A stretch of DNA of 64,000 nt from CAZAPO01 sp044841755 (GCA_044841755.1 JAXOFM010000001.1:496001-560000); one strand, 5' to 3'; counted from the first letter of the stretch, positions 41,057 through 50,485 are shown. Notes: generated by a model not told the origin, from the sequence alone. Numbers and translations: made by a program.

Positions 41057-42606
41057 TATTTTAATTCCATACGTTGAGAACGATATAGTAAATCGGATTG
41101 TCCCCAGCCAGGTTTCCTATTCCCTTTTAAATTTTTAAAATATAGTGTAGCTTCAAAGACTTCATCCTTCTTATCATAATTTACTTCAACGATTTTAGCT
41201 GAATGGTTTATTTTGGGTGTTGTAAACCCTGAAGTAACTAATATATTTCCGGTGTTCTCCAAATAATCAACATCACTAATTATAGACGAATACAACTCAG
41301 CTTTCCTTTCTTTACCATATTGCCATACCTGTTTTACTGTCCGTTCTTGTTCGTTAATCTCATATTCGACCGCTCTAGAGTAATTATTTTCATTATTATA
41401 ATTTCTATAAAAACCATTATCAAATATCAAAAGATTACCATTGGGTAAGATCTTGGGTGCATGTGGTCCCCATGAAAAATCAAAGTCCTCTAAACTTTTA
41501 TGTCCATCTTGAACATCTTTGTTATAAGCTCGGTTATTGGAATTAACGGCTGTTAATAAAAATGGCCTAGTATCTAACCCTTCTCCTTCTCTTCCAGATT
41601 TACCCCAATTTTTTTTAGGTGACAAAATCCATTTTAATTCATCATCTACAGATACTTTTGAAAGACCTTGGTTTCGTCCAGAAATAATTATAGAATTATC
41701 GCTGGTATCAAACGCTAAGCCATTCATATGCAACCAATCTCCCGGTCTTAAAAAATTAACATCTGATCGATTAACATCCAAATGCTTAGCTATGTCCCAC
41801 TCTCTCAATATTTTTTTAGCCTTTCTACTATACTGAATTATAAAGTCACTGTCTGAAAGCACCTTTTCACCCTCAAGGTTTATATAAGCATCTCGCTTAC
41901 CAACACAAATTAGTAAGTCACCATTAGGTAATTCCAGCACATCATGATGCATTCCATAATTATTATCAATTTGAACTTGGTTTACAATTTGTCCTAGCAT
42001 ATCGAACTCATAAATCATATGTCTCCCAACCATTAAAACGGTTCCATCCTTCAACTTTTGAAATGGACTAACCATTTTTCCATGAAAACTAAGATCCAAA
42101 AACCATCTCACTACTCCTTCATCATCAAATATAAATGGCATTGATCTAAACTTGCCATCATTGGCAAAATGCGCGTCGCAAGCATGCATCCCACTTTCCA
42201 TTTTGCTTCGATCTAATTTATTTATTTCTATTCTTGGAAATAATTCTGGAAGCATTTGAGTTTGAATACTAATTGTATCAATAACTGTTTCTTCAAGAAA
42301 ATTTAAAGTCACTTGAACTTTATTCAATTTGTCAGGATATAACCCAACTACTGGAATATGTAAACTATCCGAGAAGGTATCGAACGCTTGCTCAACTGGG
42401 TTTTTACCCAAAACTTTGATACTTGCTTTACACGGTTCTTTAGCTATTATTTTTAACTGTGCTGAAAGAGGGGAAATAGCATTAGGGTTTAACTTTGATT
42501 CAATCGTATATAACTCTGATTCTCTTTTACAACTAGTTAATAAAAAAGAAAAAATTAAAATAATTTTAATTAAATAATTATACTCTTTAAATGTGGATAG
42601 CCTCAT
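41053..42606 (-). CDS. Arylsulfotransferase (ASST)-like lipoprotein
   Basis: The 517-residue protein has a lipoprotein signal (lipobox LTSC), an N-terminal Ig-like domain (to about 130) and a beta-propeller with the ASST motifs: NYGMHHDVLELPNGDLL, GDWLHMNGLAFD, IIISGRNQG and SWGPHAPKILPNGNLLIFDNG. These include the conserved histidines and arginine of PAPS-independent arylsulfate sulfotransferases, which move sulfate between phenols in the periplasm. The gene is lipid-anchored rather than soluble, and lacks a DsbA/DsbB-like partner. It converges on the P-loop sulfotransferase, overlapping by 4 bp. Confidence 0.82.
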   Translation of the reverse strand: MRLSTFKEYNYLIKIILIFSFLLTSCKRESELYTIESKLNPNAISPLSAQLKIIAKEPCKASIKVLGKNPVEQAFDTFSDSLHIPVVGLYPDKLNKVQVTLNFLEETVIDTISIQTQMLPELFPRIEINKLDRSKMESGMHACDAHFANDGKFRSMPFIFDDEGVVRWFLDLSFHGKMVSPFQKLKDGTVLMVGRHMIYEFDMLGQIVNQVQIDNNYGMHHDVLELPNGDLLICVGKRDAYINLEGEKVLSDSDFIIQYSRKAKKILREWDIAKHLDVNRSDVNFLRPGDWLHMNGLAFDTSDNSIIISGRNQGLSKVSVDDELKWILSPKKNWGKSGREGEGLDTRPFLLTAVNSNNRAYNKDVQDGHKSLEDFDFSWGPHAPKILPNGNLLIFDNGFYRNYNNENNYSRAVEYEINEQERTVKQVWQYGKERKAELYSSIISDVDYLENTGNILVTSGFTTPKINHSAKIVEVNYDKKDEVFEATLYFKNLKGNRKPGWGQSDLLYRSQRMELKY

Positions 42607-42724
42607 GATATATATGTTGGATTGAATTTTGAATATACTTCAAATATTTTGACAAAAGAAATACTCCCCTAGAAAGCTATATAAAAGAGGGATAATTTCT
42701 TAATTCTATATACGTTATCAAAAA

Positions 42725-43134
42725 ATGAAACAACAATCAATATCTGTCTTTTTTGTATTTTAACACTATATTTTTTCCTTGTAATGGGCCTGAATGCACT
42801 AATAAGAATCCAATTTTTGAATACCATAGGCCAGATTCTAGGCTATATAAAGATGAGCTAATAAAGCAATTTGAAAAGGTTGATCAATCTAATCTTAGAA
42901 ATTGGTTAAAAAATTATGATGATCAAAATGGAGAAGAATCTTTATTCTTTTATGTTTAAGGAAATGGTTTATGTGCTGTTTTGCACTTGAACGTTAATAA
43001 TTGGAACAAGTTAGAGCATATAAGAGAAAGAAAAGGTATAGGACATAGAGTTTACTCATCTAACCTTTAGCATTAATCAAAACGAAAGTGGTACCTAATT
43101 CGTCTATAAAAGTTTTGACAAAATCATTGATTAA
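42725..43134 (+). pseudogene. Decayed small lipoprotein gene with frameshifts and stops
   Basis: Read in three pieces, the sequence reconstructs a small lipoprotein. The signal start MKQQSISVFFVF (ATG 42725) shifts frame into a segment from 42753 with NGPECTNKNPIFEY and DELIKQFEKVDQSNL. An in-frame TAA at 42957-42959 interrupts it, after which the same frame goes on with GNGLCAVLHLNVNNWNKLE and RERKGIG to 43070. A shift near 43060 gives FSINQNESGT, a TAA at 43096, then FVYKSFDKIID to 43134. The continuity of meaning across four lesions shows that this is a pseudogene. I recall similar intact flavobacterial lipoproteins, but cannot search. It fills most of the 549-bp gap 42607-43155; the remainder shows nothing. 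Confidence 0.8.
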
Positions 43135-43155
43135 TATTTAATATACTTCTTCTGT

Positions 43156-44004
43156 CTATTTAGTAATTAACTCTTGTATTCTCTTAAAATCATTAATGTT
43201 GGGAACATGTTTGGAGTCTTCTAAAAGAATCGCTTGCTTTAAAGAAGGAAATATTTTTCTTGAACGTTTTAACATCTTTCCTCCAGGAAACATTAAATCA
43301 TTTTCTGCTGCAAAAATGGTAATTGGAGTCTTTAGATTGAAAGCACTCCTCTTAGAAATTACTGGTAATGGAGAAAAATCCATATTGCAGTGCTTAAAAC
43401 CAGCCGATAAAAATTCTAAAGCAAAATCATCATATTCAGAAAAAAGAGCATCCATTACCCTTTTAATTTTCTGAATATTATTTGTTTTTATAAACTGTTT
43501 CAATGGTATGAACATTTTAAGCATTCCTTGTAAAGGATTGCCATTTACAATATAAACAGGAGCGATTAAAAAAACTTCTTTGATAAAGGTTTCATTATAT
43601 TCTAAAGCTTTTAAGCTGATCATTCCTCCAAAAGAGAAACCAACAAGAGTTACATTGTTTAATTGTAGATTATTGATAATTTCATCTAACCATTTACCAT
43701 ATTCCAAATTTTTTATGTTTAACCTATTCTCCCCACTTTTATTAGGTTGCGCTAAAACATCCACAGCATAAACACAATATTTTTTAGAAAGTTCATGAAA
43801 AGTTTCTAAAATTAGTGGAGCACAACCACCAGTACCATGAATAAGTAGTAATGGTGGTAAATTTTGATCTCCGGTTACAATAACATTGGTTAACCCAAAT
43901 ATGGTATCTATCGTTTTTTCCAAATAGTCAATATCTAGTTCGTCCAGCTTCCTTTGATATAAACTTAAAATGTACTCTTTACCCTCTTCTGATTTAAAAA
44001 ACAT
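43156..44004 (-). CDS. Alpha/beta hydrolase
   Basis: The 282-residue protein has the alpha/beta hydrolase fold: oxyanion-hole segment LLIHGTGGCAP, nucleophile elbow GFSFGGMI, acid in FAAENDLMFPGG and catalytic His in LEDSKHVPN. The substrate is not predictable; esterases, lactonases and thioesterases share this shape. It has no signal peptide, so it is cytoplasmic. A lipoprotein gene lies 29 bp upstream on the same strand and may share the transcript. Confidence 0.85.
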   Translation of the reverse strand: MFFKSEEGKEYILSLYQRKLDELDIDYLEKTIDTIFGLTNVIVTGDQNLPPLLLIHGTGGCAPLILETFHELSKKYCVYAVDVLAQPNKSGENRLNIKNLEYGKWLDEIINNLQLNNVTLVGFSFGGMISLKALEYNETFIKEVFLIAPVYIVNGNPLQGMLKMFIPLKQFIKTNNIQKIKRVMDALFSEYDDFALEFLSAGFKHCNMDFSPLPVISKRSAFNLKTPITIFAAENDLMFPGGKMLKRSRKIFPSLKQAILLEDSKHVPNINDFKRIQELITK

Positions 44005-44033
44005 AAAAATTTCTTTATCTAATTTTCGTTTAA

Positions 44034-44579
44034 TTAGTTTATAATCTCAAAAACAATAGCCTCCCTATAATCTCCTAGTATACCACTACTTTCTCTGTAA
44101 AAAACCATTCTGTCTTCAGATAACTCTGCAAGTTTGTACCATCTAAGGGAAACACCTAAGGCTGTTCCTTCATCATTAATATACCCTCTTGCAAACTCAA
44201 GTGTAATGGTCTCATTTAAGAAATATAATTCTGCATCAAATATTTCTACATCTGCAGTAAAAATCCCATCATCGTTAGTACCAAAACACTTTTCTTCACC
44301 TAATGTAATGGTTACCTCATCTGTATTAGATGAAAAAGTATACACATCATCACTTACACAGCCAAATTCTATTTCCAGATGATCATTCGGGTCGTAAAAG
44401 TCGTTAATAAGTTCTGTAATTCGCCATGATTTTTCAGAGTTACCATGAATTATAGACAAGTCTGTTTCTGGAAATAAAGGAACTAATTCTTCTCCAGAAT
44501 CGTCACTAGAGCAACTCGAAAACACAAGTGCTGATAATAAAAATGCTTTAAAATTGGCCAGTTTAACTAATTTTTTCAT
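44034..44579 (-). CDS. Lipoprotein with lipocalin-like beta-rich domain
   Basis: The 181-residue product has a lipoprotein signal ending in FSSC and a Ser/Asp-rich linker (SSDDSGEE). The mature part starts NSEKSWRITELINDFYDP, an opening often seen in flavobacterial lipocalin-like lipoproteins, and continues with beta strands including GCVSDDVYTFSSN and EEKCFGTND, where two cysteines could form a disulfide. No function known. It is 29 bp upstream of the hydrolase gene. Confidence 0.78.
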   Translation of the reverse strand: MKKLVKLANFKAFLLSALVFSSCSSDDSGEELVPLFPETDLSIIHGNSEKSWRITELINDFYDPNDHLEIEFGCVSDDVYTFSSNTDEVTITLGEEKCFGTNDDGIFTADVEIFDAELYFLNETITLEFARGYINDEGTALGVSLRWYKLAELSEDRMVFYRESSGILGDYREAIVFEIIN

Positions 44580-44645
44580 TACTGATTCGTTTTTGATTGT
44601 TGATTGATTAAAATTTAATTTTGTTCGTTTTTGACTGTTTTTTAA

Positions 44646-45614
44646 TTAATTAACTATCGCTATATTTCCTTTTTTTCTTCCAGTTTCAATATAACGATGC
44701 GCTTCCTTTAAATCATCTAAAGCGTACGTTCTGTCCATAACTACTTTTATTTTTTCTTCTTTGATAAGGGCAACAATATCTTTTAATAGTTTCTTTAAGT
44801 CTTCTTTTTTCTTCATTCCAGTAGCCGAAAACTTAGCTCGCTTTGGTTTTATTATAGAAAACCATAAAAGTGATGTACTTAACACAGGTGACATAAAAAC
44901 ACCAGTTGATCCTAATACTTTTTTACATTGTGAATAAGATAATGTTCCAATAGCATCATAAATAATATCATAAGCTTGATTATTCATTGTAAAATCTTGA
45001 GTTTTATAATCAATTAACTCGTCTGCACCTAAATCTTTTACCATATCAAAGTTTGATGAACTACAAACAGCCGTAACTCTCACATTCATAGTTTTAGCTA
45101 GCTGCACCGCAGCTGTACCTAAACTTCCAGAAGCACCATTTATAAGTATATGTTGTCCTGATTTCAATAGTGCAATCTCTTTTAAAAAGCTGTAAGACGT
45201 CAAAACCCCATCACAGTTACAAGCAGCTTCAAAATATTTTTGGTTCTTTGGTTTTTTAACAATTATGGCGTCCTCAGGCATGCATACATATTCTGAATTG
45301 GCGCCACTAGAAAACAATATCTCGCCAAAAACTTCATCATTAATTGATAACTTGGTAACGTCATCTCCAATAGCTTCAATTACCCCAGAAAAACCCGTTC
45401 CCAATGCTGTATTTTTTGGTTTAAGGATTCCTAAAAATAATCTTGCAAATTTTGGCACTCCTTGACGCATTAAAGTGTCTGCTCTAGTTACCGAAGAAGC
45501 CTTTAACTTAACCAATACCTCGTTTATCTTTGGACTGGGTTTTTCGACCTCTATAATCTCGATAACCTCTGGTGTACCGTATGTTTTGTGAATAGCTGTT
45601 TTTATAATTTCCAT
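44646..45614 (-). CDS. Zinc-independent quinone oxidoreductase/alcohol dehydrogenase-like protein
   Basis: The 322-residue medium-chain dehydrogenase/reductase has the GroES-like N-terminal domain (KPSPKINEVLVKLKASSVTRAD), the NADP-binding turn INGASGSLGTAAVQLAKTM and a C-terminal DRTYALDDLKEAHRYIETGRKKGNIAIVN, the classical QOR ending. Zinc-binding cysteines of alcohol dehydrogenases are absent, pointing to the quinone-oxidoreductase branch. It reduces quinones or enones with NADPH. Single gene; 187 bp follow upstream to the next gene with nothing recognisable. Confidence 0.87.
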   Translation of the reverse strand: MEIIKTAIHKTYGTPEVIEIIEVEKPSPKINEVLVKLKASSVTRADTLMRQGVPKFARLFLGILKPKNTALGTGFSGVIEAIGDDVTKLSINDEVFGEILFSSGANSEYVCMPEDAIIVKKPKNQKYFEAACNCDGVLTSYSFLKEIALLKSGQHILINGASGSLGTAAVQLAKTMNVRVTAVCSSSNFDMVKDLGADELIDYKTQDFTMNNQAYDIIYDAIGTLSYSQCKKVLGSTGVFMSPVLSTSLLWFSIIKPKRAKFSATGMKKKEDLKKLLKDIVALIKEEKIKVVMDRTYALDDLKEAHRYIETGRKKGNIAIVN

Positions 45615-45801
45615 TTAAAAGTCTTAGAACAAATATTGGGCATTTTATAACACTAATTGTGCCATATTATAAATGATAACCTAATCTTAATGTTAAAAAG
45701 AATATAGGCACGTTTTGTAACAAAAAAGTCCTCTTTTCTTTAAAATGATTTTGTTGATACTTGAGAAAGTATGCTATAAATTAACATGGGTTTAAAATAA
45801 T

Positions 45802-47361
45802 CTAATCTGCAAACTGTACACGTATTAACGGACTATTAAACAATCCGATCAGCGCTTTTACATTCATATGAAAACTGGAAGCCGAGGAGGCTGTAAATTG
45901 TTTTAATTCTTCTAGTTTCTCTGAATCATAGTACGCCCCATTTAACAAAACTCCATCAATAGTTTGCGTGTTCTTAATATCTTCTAAAGGGTTGTTATTT
46001 AATAAAACTAAATCTGCTTTCTTTCCTATTGTAATAGTTCCAAAATCGTTTAAAGCCTTCGAATATTTTGCTGGTACAATGGTAGCGCTTTGCAAAGCCT
46101 CAAGATTTGATAATCCACTTTTTGTAAGTTCGAGTAACTCATCGTGCATGCTAAATCCTGCAAATACATACGAATCAGTCACATCTGTACCTGCCATAAT
46201 TGGTACCCCCGACTCTTTTGCCATCTCTACTTGCTTTTTAGAAGCTTCAAAAAACTGCTCGCTTACACTTACTCCTTTGGTTTCTAGATTTCTCTTCTTA
46301 TTATTCTCAGTATCAAAACCCCACCATAATTGCTTTCTTACCTTAGTAATGTATTGTAAGTTTTCGTTTTCTGTAAATGATGCTTTGTGTGCAGATGCCT
46401 CGAACTTTAAAGTTTGTAATGTTGGCGTCCAATAGGCTTTTTTTCTCGCCATTAATTGCATTAATTGCTTTGCTTTTTGCTCATCAAATTGTTGTACAAT
46501 TTTTTCTCTTGATTTTACAAAATACTGCTTCCAGTAAGCTGGGCTTTTTAAACTATCTGCATCTGGAAAGCATTCAGTAAGGAAAATACGCCCGTGTTCA
46601 AAGCTTCGTTGTCCTAGATTAACAGACTCTTCTAAACTTAAAAACATTGGTTTATGTCCAGCCAAATGAATTCCATATTGGGTCGCTTTATTTGCCAACT
46701 CAATATACACGTCTCTCGGTAATTGCTGATATATTTTAATAAAATCTACTTGCTCTTTCTGATAAAACTGCAAGAGCGAATCTACTTGCTGAGTATTTTG
46801 TAACCTGAAAAAGTTAGGAGCATCTGTAGGTATGGCTTTTTCACCATCCATTTGATAACTACTCTGCAACACATATCTTGGTGTTACTCTAGTGTTGTTT
46901 TCTAAATCTTTATTCCATTGTATTCGTTCTCTACTCCCAACCCAATAACTATCTTTTTTATTTAGTTGCCCAGACATATCTCTTACTCCAGTTACTCCAT
47001 TTGCAATGTATAATGGATGATGTAACCATGCTGATTGCTGATTAGAATGTGTATGCATATCCCACAAACCAGGTATTAAAAACTTGTCTTTACCGTCGAT
47101 CTTTAAGATATTTTTAGAAACATTTATTGGAAGTGAATCTATCTTAGCAATGGTATTCTGTTTAATAAGAACATTTCTGTCTTGTAATATATCTCCAGTT
47201 GTAACATCGACAATATTAATAGAAGTTATGATGGTTTCATCATAAGATTTTGGTGTCTCCAGAGATGATGTTGGCCATAGATATGCGCCCAAAAGAACAG
47301 CCAATACACTTAAAAGCAGATAAGCAATTACTTTAAGAGTTTTTAATACTATTTTTTTCAC
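45802..47361 (-). CDS. Membrane-anchored amidohydrolase (imidazolonepropionase/prolidase-like)
   Basis: The 519-residue protein has one N-terminal membrane helix (VIAYLLLSVLAVLLGAYLW) and then a metal-dependent amidohydrolase: HxH in LWDMHTHSN, later H in LAGHKPM and SFEHGRI, Asp in MAGTDVTDSY, and the C-terminal beta-sandwich GTITIGKKADLVLLNNNPLED. Such exported enzymes often hydrolyse peptides or cyclic amides; the substrate is unknown. The start codon is GTG and shares its G with the TAG stop of the upstream CPBP gene (TAGTG), so translation is coupled to it. Confidence 0.82.
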   Translation of the reverse strand: MKKIVLKTLKVIAYLLLSVLAVLLGAYLWPTSSLETPKSYDETIITSINIVDVTTGDILQDRNVLIKQNTIAKIDSLPINVSKNILKIDGKDKFLIPGLWDMHTHSNQQSAWLHHPLYIANGVTGVRDMSGQLNKKDSYWVGSRERIQWNKDLENNTRVTPRYVLQSSYQMDGEKAIPTDAPNFFRLQNTQQVDSLLQFYQKEQVDFIKIYQQLPRDVYIELANKATQYGIHLAGHKPMFLSLEESVNLGQRSFEHGRIFLTECFPDADSLKSPAYWKQYFVKSREKIVQQFDEQKAKQLMQLMARKKAYWTPTLQTLKFEASAHKASFTENENLQYITKVRKQLWWGFDTENNKKRNLETKGVSVSEQFFEASKKQVEMAKESGVPIMAGTDVTDSYVFAGFSMHDELLELTKSGLSNLEALQSATIVPAKYSKALNDFGTITIGKKADLVLLNNNPLEDIKNTQTIDGVLLNGAYYDSEKLEELKQFTASSASSFHMNVKALIGLFNSPLIRVQFAD

Positions 47362-48215
47362 TATAAATTCTCTTTAATTCCTTTTCTCCAAAATATTGTT
47401 CCAAACAATAGTGTTACAATAGCTAACATAATCCCATATTCTCCTAACCAATGCTCGCTTCCTTCTACAGTTTTTGTTAACGGTGGAAATATTTTTTGCA
47501 TATATACATTGCTAACAGCATGGAAAATAGCTGCCACCCAAACACTATTAGACTTAAATGTATAATATGTCATTATAAACGAAATGGAAATAATAAACAC
47601 GAAAAAGCATAAAAGTTCCAGCCATATATTAGATCCATAATATACGATGACAGGCCAATGCCATAGTGCCCAAATAAATCCACTAAACAAAGACACTCCA
47701 GTAAAAGAGAACACTTTTCTTAATTCATAAATAAAGAATCCTCGCCAACCAATTTCTTCACCTAACGTAGTTGCCAATGCTCTTACAACTCCAACAGTAG
47801 CAAGTAATATAACTCCGAAAATAACAATGAACATTGGAGATAACGATCCTATTCCATATAAACCTACTTCTTCTCCCCATTCTAGTATCATATCTGAGGG
47901 CGCAATATTACCAAATCCAAATATCCAGATCAATAAATACGTAATAGATGCATATATCATTGGGATCATGTAGGAACGCCTAATCCATTTAAAATCTCCC
48001 CATTTCCAGGGCAATGAGCGTATCATTCTTCCTTTAATTTTTAAAGTAATAAAAGCGGCTAAAGCTGGTGCCCACATTAATCCACCTACATAAATACTGG
48101 AAGGATATAACTTCACTATAGCCAAATGAAAAATCGAGCTAAAAAGTGTAAGAATTCCTAAGAAAAGGAAAATAGTTTTCCACGTTTCTTTTCGTTGAGA
48201 TAATTTTTTTTGCAT
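47361..48215 (-). CDS. CPBP-family (CAAX/Abi) intramembrane metalloprotease, gene 1
   Basis: The 284-residue protein has about seven to eight helices and the CPBP motifs: the first TTLGEEIGWRGFFIYELRK (EExxWRG), then HWP in ALWHWPVIVYYG, and a late Asn in FHAVSNVYMQ. The family includes CAAX-type prenyl proteases and bacteriocin self-immunity proteins. Its stop overlaps the GTG of the amidohydrolase. A cluster of GTAAC-type half sites at 48264-48287 lies upstream and may be an operator. Another CPBP gene lies 1.5 kb away. Confidence 0.85.
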   Translation of the reverse strand: MQKKLSQRKETWKTIFLFLGILTLFSSIFHLAIVKLYPSSIYVGGLMWAPALAAFITLKIKGRMIRSLPWKWGDFKWIRRSYMIPMIYASITYLLIWIFGFGNIAPSDMILEWGEEVGLYGIGSLSPMFIVIFGVILLATVGVVRALATTLGEEIGWRGFFIYELRKVFSFTGVSLFSGFIWALWHWPVIVYYGSNIWLELLCFFVFIISISFIMTYYTFKSNSVWVAAIFHAVSNVYMQKIFPPLTKTVEGSEHWLGEYGIMLAIVTLLFGTIFWRKGIKENL

Positions 48216-48263
48216 ATGATATTTATAAGTTTTTTGTTTATATCAAATGAGGTATTTTAGCTC

Positions 48264-48287
48264 GGTTACATTGTCTGTAACGTTACC
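48264..48287. promoter_or_regulatory. Candidate operator: three overlapping GTTAC/GTAAC half-sites
   Basis: The 24-bp block contains the inverted repeat GTTACA-5-TGTAAC and the perfect 10-bp palindrome GTAACGTTAC, sharing a half-site. It stands about 50 bp upstream of the CPBP-amidohydrolase operon and stands out from the A+T-rich surroundings. It resembles sites used by TetR-type regulators, but no such gene is present in the window. Confidence 0.4.
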
Positions 48288-48354
48288 TATTCGACGTATT
48301 AATTTGTACTCTAAAAAAGGTTATAATTAACACTTAAAGTTATTTGTGTTTCTT

Positions 48355-49038
48355 TTAACTCTTAACTAAATTCCAAAAACTCATTTTACGTCTGGTAGTA
48401 AAACCTAACTTTTCATAAAGTTTAATTGCCCCAATATTAGATTCGGCAACATGTAAATATGGGGTTTTACTCGCCTCAAATATTTGATCGGTAGTATACT
48501 TAATTAGTTGTTTGGCATAACCTTTCCCACTGTGTTCGGGATGGGTGATAACAGCACTGACTTCTGTAAACTTGTTCATTTTCATTCTTTCTCCTGTTAC
48601 AGCAATAAGATTGTTATCTTTAAATATCCCATAATACTTTCCTAAATCTGATGTTTGATTATTAAAATATCCTGGTTGAATTAAATTAACGAGATTGAAT
48701 AAATCTCTTTTCTGACTGTTAGATTTTAACTCAATAATCTGTTCATTTGTTTTAATATCGATAGGTGCTTTTAATATCATCTGATTGCAAATCAGATTTC
48801 TTTTTAGCGTTAATTTTCCATTGTATTTTGGTACGTCACCAACTATATAAAATGTTCTAGCTTTTGCAGCATATTTATCAATACAGCCATTAGAATTTTC
48901 GAAACTAATAAAACCTCCAAAAGGACAATATTCTGGTTTATAGAATTTTGCACCATCATATTCTATAGAAAACTCACTGTGAACTTCATTTAAAGAATAC
49001 CATACTGGATTATCTAATTTGCTTGCATCTATCTCCAT
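48355..49038 (-). CDS. GNAT-family N-acetyltransferase (FR47-like)
   Basis: The 227-residue protein has an N-terminal half of its own and a C-terminal GNAT core: VSAVITHPEHSGKGYAKQLIK is the acetyl-CoA binding strand-loop-helix, and AESNIGAIKLYEKLGFTTRR is the closing motif of FR47-type enzymes. The acceptor is unknown. The gene is single, separated by 139 bp from the CPBP operon and by about 146 bp from the small membrane gene. Confidence 0.84.
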   Translation of the reverse strand: MEIDASKLDNPVWYSLNEVHSEFSIEYDGAKFYKPEYCPFGGFISFENSNGCIDKYAAKARTFYIVGDVPKYNGKLTLKRNLICNQMILKAPIDIKTNEQIIELKSNSQKRDLFNLVNLIQPGYFNNQTSDLGKYYGIFKDNNLIAVTGERMKMNKFTEVSAVITHPEHSGKGYAKQLIKYTTDQIFEASKTPYLHVAESNIGAIKLYEKLGFTTRRKMSFWNLVKS

Positions 49039-49184
49039 GCTTCTATATCATAACTTATTGCTACAGGAAGGTAGAAAATAATATTATTCCTTTTTATATA
49101 AACTGTATTACGAATGAGTTAAAATAGACGATTATAAAAAGCTTTTGTTACTATTTTGCGACTAACAAATACATAATTAATACT

Positions 49185-49346
49185 TTACTTTTTCACCTTT
49201 CTCTTAGTTCCATATTCTAAGGCGGCTCCAATAGCAATTCCTAATACAAACCATAATTGTATGTTTGATGTTAAATAGCCTGCAATACAACCTAGGATAA
49301 TTCCTAATCCTAATTTTGCTCCTTTTTCATTCATGAGTTTCTTCAT
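49185..49346 (-). CDS. Small 53-residue membrane protein
   Basis: Too short to be listed by most gene finders, this frame encodes 53 residues starting MKKLMNEKGAKLGLGIILG. It has two hydrophobic stretches with glycine spacing (LGLGIILGCIAGYL and LWFVLGIAIGAALEYG) and a basic tail TKRKVKK. It reads like a glycine-zipper peptide. It starts 5 bp after the stop of the cupin gene, so it probably belongs to the CPBP-cupin operon. The glycine pattern and operon position support a real gene. Function unknown. Confidence 0.65.
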   Translation of the reverse strand: MKKLMNEKGAKLGLGIILGCIAGYLTSNIQLWFVLGIAIGAALEYGTKRKVKK

Positions 49347-49351
49347 AATTA

Positions 49352-49738
49352 TTAATGTTGTTTAAAATTCGAACAATTTTTTAAAAACTGTTTATCAATA
49401 GATTTTGTTATTTTATGCTTGGCATTCCCAGTGTGCAATGTGGTTTTATTCTCTACAAGCATGATATGGCACTCTTCTTTAGAGCTCACTCGATGGTTAA
49501 TTCCTTTTTTTACAATGTATAAGTCTCCCTGTTGCAAAGTAAAGGGTGGCTTGTTTTCAATTTCAAATAGTAAACTGCCCTCTAAAATGAAAAATAATTC
49601 ATCTTCATTCTTATGATTGTGCCATGGCACTTCATTACCCTTTATTTTAGCGAGTTTTATAAAGACATCGTTTACTTCACCAATAACCTTGGGAGCAAAA
49701 TATTCTTTAATATGTGTTAGCTTTTCTGTTAAGTTCAT
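49352..49738 (-). CDS. Cupin-domain protein
   Basis: The 128-residue single cupin has the metal motif VPWHNHKNEDELFFILEG (HxH then E) and the second motif KKGINHRVSS (H), all ligands present. Small cupins of this type include isomerases, dioxygenases and regulators, so no reaction can be given. It lies between the second CPBP gene (15 bp upstream) and the 53-residue membrane peptide (5 bp downstream) on one strand, in a likely operon. Confidence 0.85.
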   Translation of the reverse strand: MNLTEKLTHIKEYFAPKVIGEVNDVFIKLAKIKGNEVPWHNHKNEDELFFILEGSLLFEIENKPPFTLQQGDLYIVKKGINHRVSSKEECHIMLVENKTTLHTGNAKHKITKSIDKQFLKNCSNFKQH

Positions 49739-49753
49739 AAATATCTCTTTAAG

Positions 49754-50458
49754 TTACATTCCAGATTCAGCTAAGTAATAGCCCACCATCGTGAGTGTGT
49801 CAAATAAGGCATGTGCAAAAATCACCGGAAACAATTTCCTTTTATTCGCTAAATAGAAAATACCAAATGATAAACCTATAAGTCCTGTAATAAGAATCCC
49901 CATAGATCCTTGGTAGCTATGCATAAATCCAAAAATGACAGCTTGTAGAATTAATGCTATTATCCAGCTAGACTTATTTGATCCAAACAGGTTCTTTAAA
50001 TGATTTAATAAGAACCCTCTAATTAATAGTTCCTCCCCTAATCCTGCACCAAACCAAATTCCAACTATCAAGTATACTAACAATATCAACGGTTTCCCTA
50101 AAAAGAAATTAAATTTATCTGCTGCATCAGCTGCTTTTTCCAAACCAAAAGCAGGTTTAAAAACATAGAGTGTAAGTATAGTTATTAAAACAATAGATAA
50201 AATGGCTAATATTCCAATTCCTATTTGGGTTAACCAATCTTTATGTCCTTTTGGTAATTGAAGCCCTATACTTTTCCATGTAATACTTCGTATTTTAAAT
50301 ATAAATGTTGCCGCTAGGATACCCACCCAAATTCCGAATGTTCCAGGAGAAGGTAAATGAACATATTCAGCTAACATTTTTGTTCCATGCATGATAGCAA
50401 GTACAAAAATAATCTCTAATAAAATACCGGCCTTTTGTTGAATTACATTAGAATTCAT
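49754..50458 (-). CDS. CPBP-family intramembrane metalloprotease, gene 2
   Basis: The 234-residue protein has about six to seven helices with GLGEELLIRGFLLNHLK (EExxxR), FGFMHSYQGSMGI (H) and FAHALFDTLTMVGY (HxxxD/N), the core of CPBP proteases. It is first of the run CPBP-cupin-small membrane peptide and divergent from an HxlR regulator whose promoter region carries repeated AGTATACT elements. Those elements flank its own minus-7 site, so it is a likely target of the regulator. Role as CAAX-type protease or immunity protein not resolved. Confidence 0.86.
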   Translation of the reverse strand: MNSNVIQQKAGILLEIIFVLAIMHGTKMLAEYVHLPSPGTFGIWVGILAATFIFKIRSITWKSIGLQLPKGHKDWLTQIGIGILAILSIVLITILTLYVFKPAFGLEKAADAADKFNFFLGKPLILLVYLIVGIWFGAGLGEELLIRGFLLNHLKNLFGSNKSSWIIALILQAVIFGFMHSYQGSMGILITGLIGLSFGIFYLANKRKLFPVIFAHALFDTLTMVGYYLAESGM

Positions 50459-50485
50459 ATAGTTATTTCTTTAGCATATTTTGCA

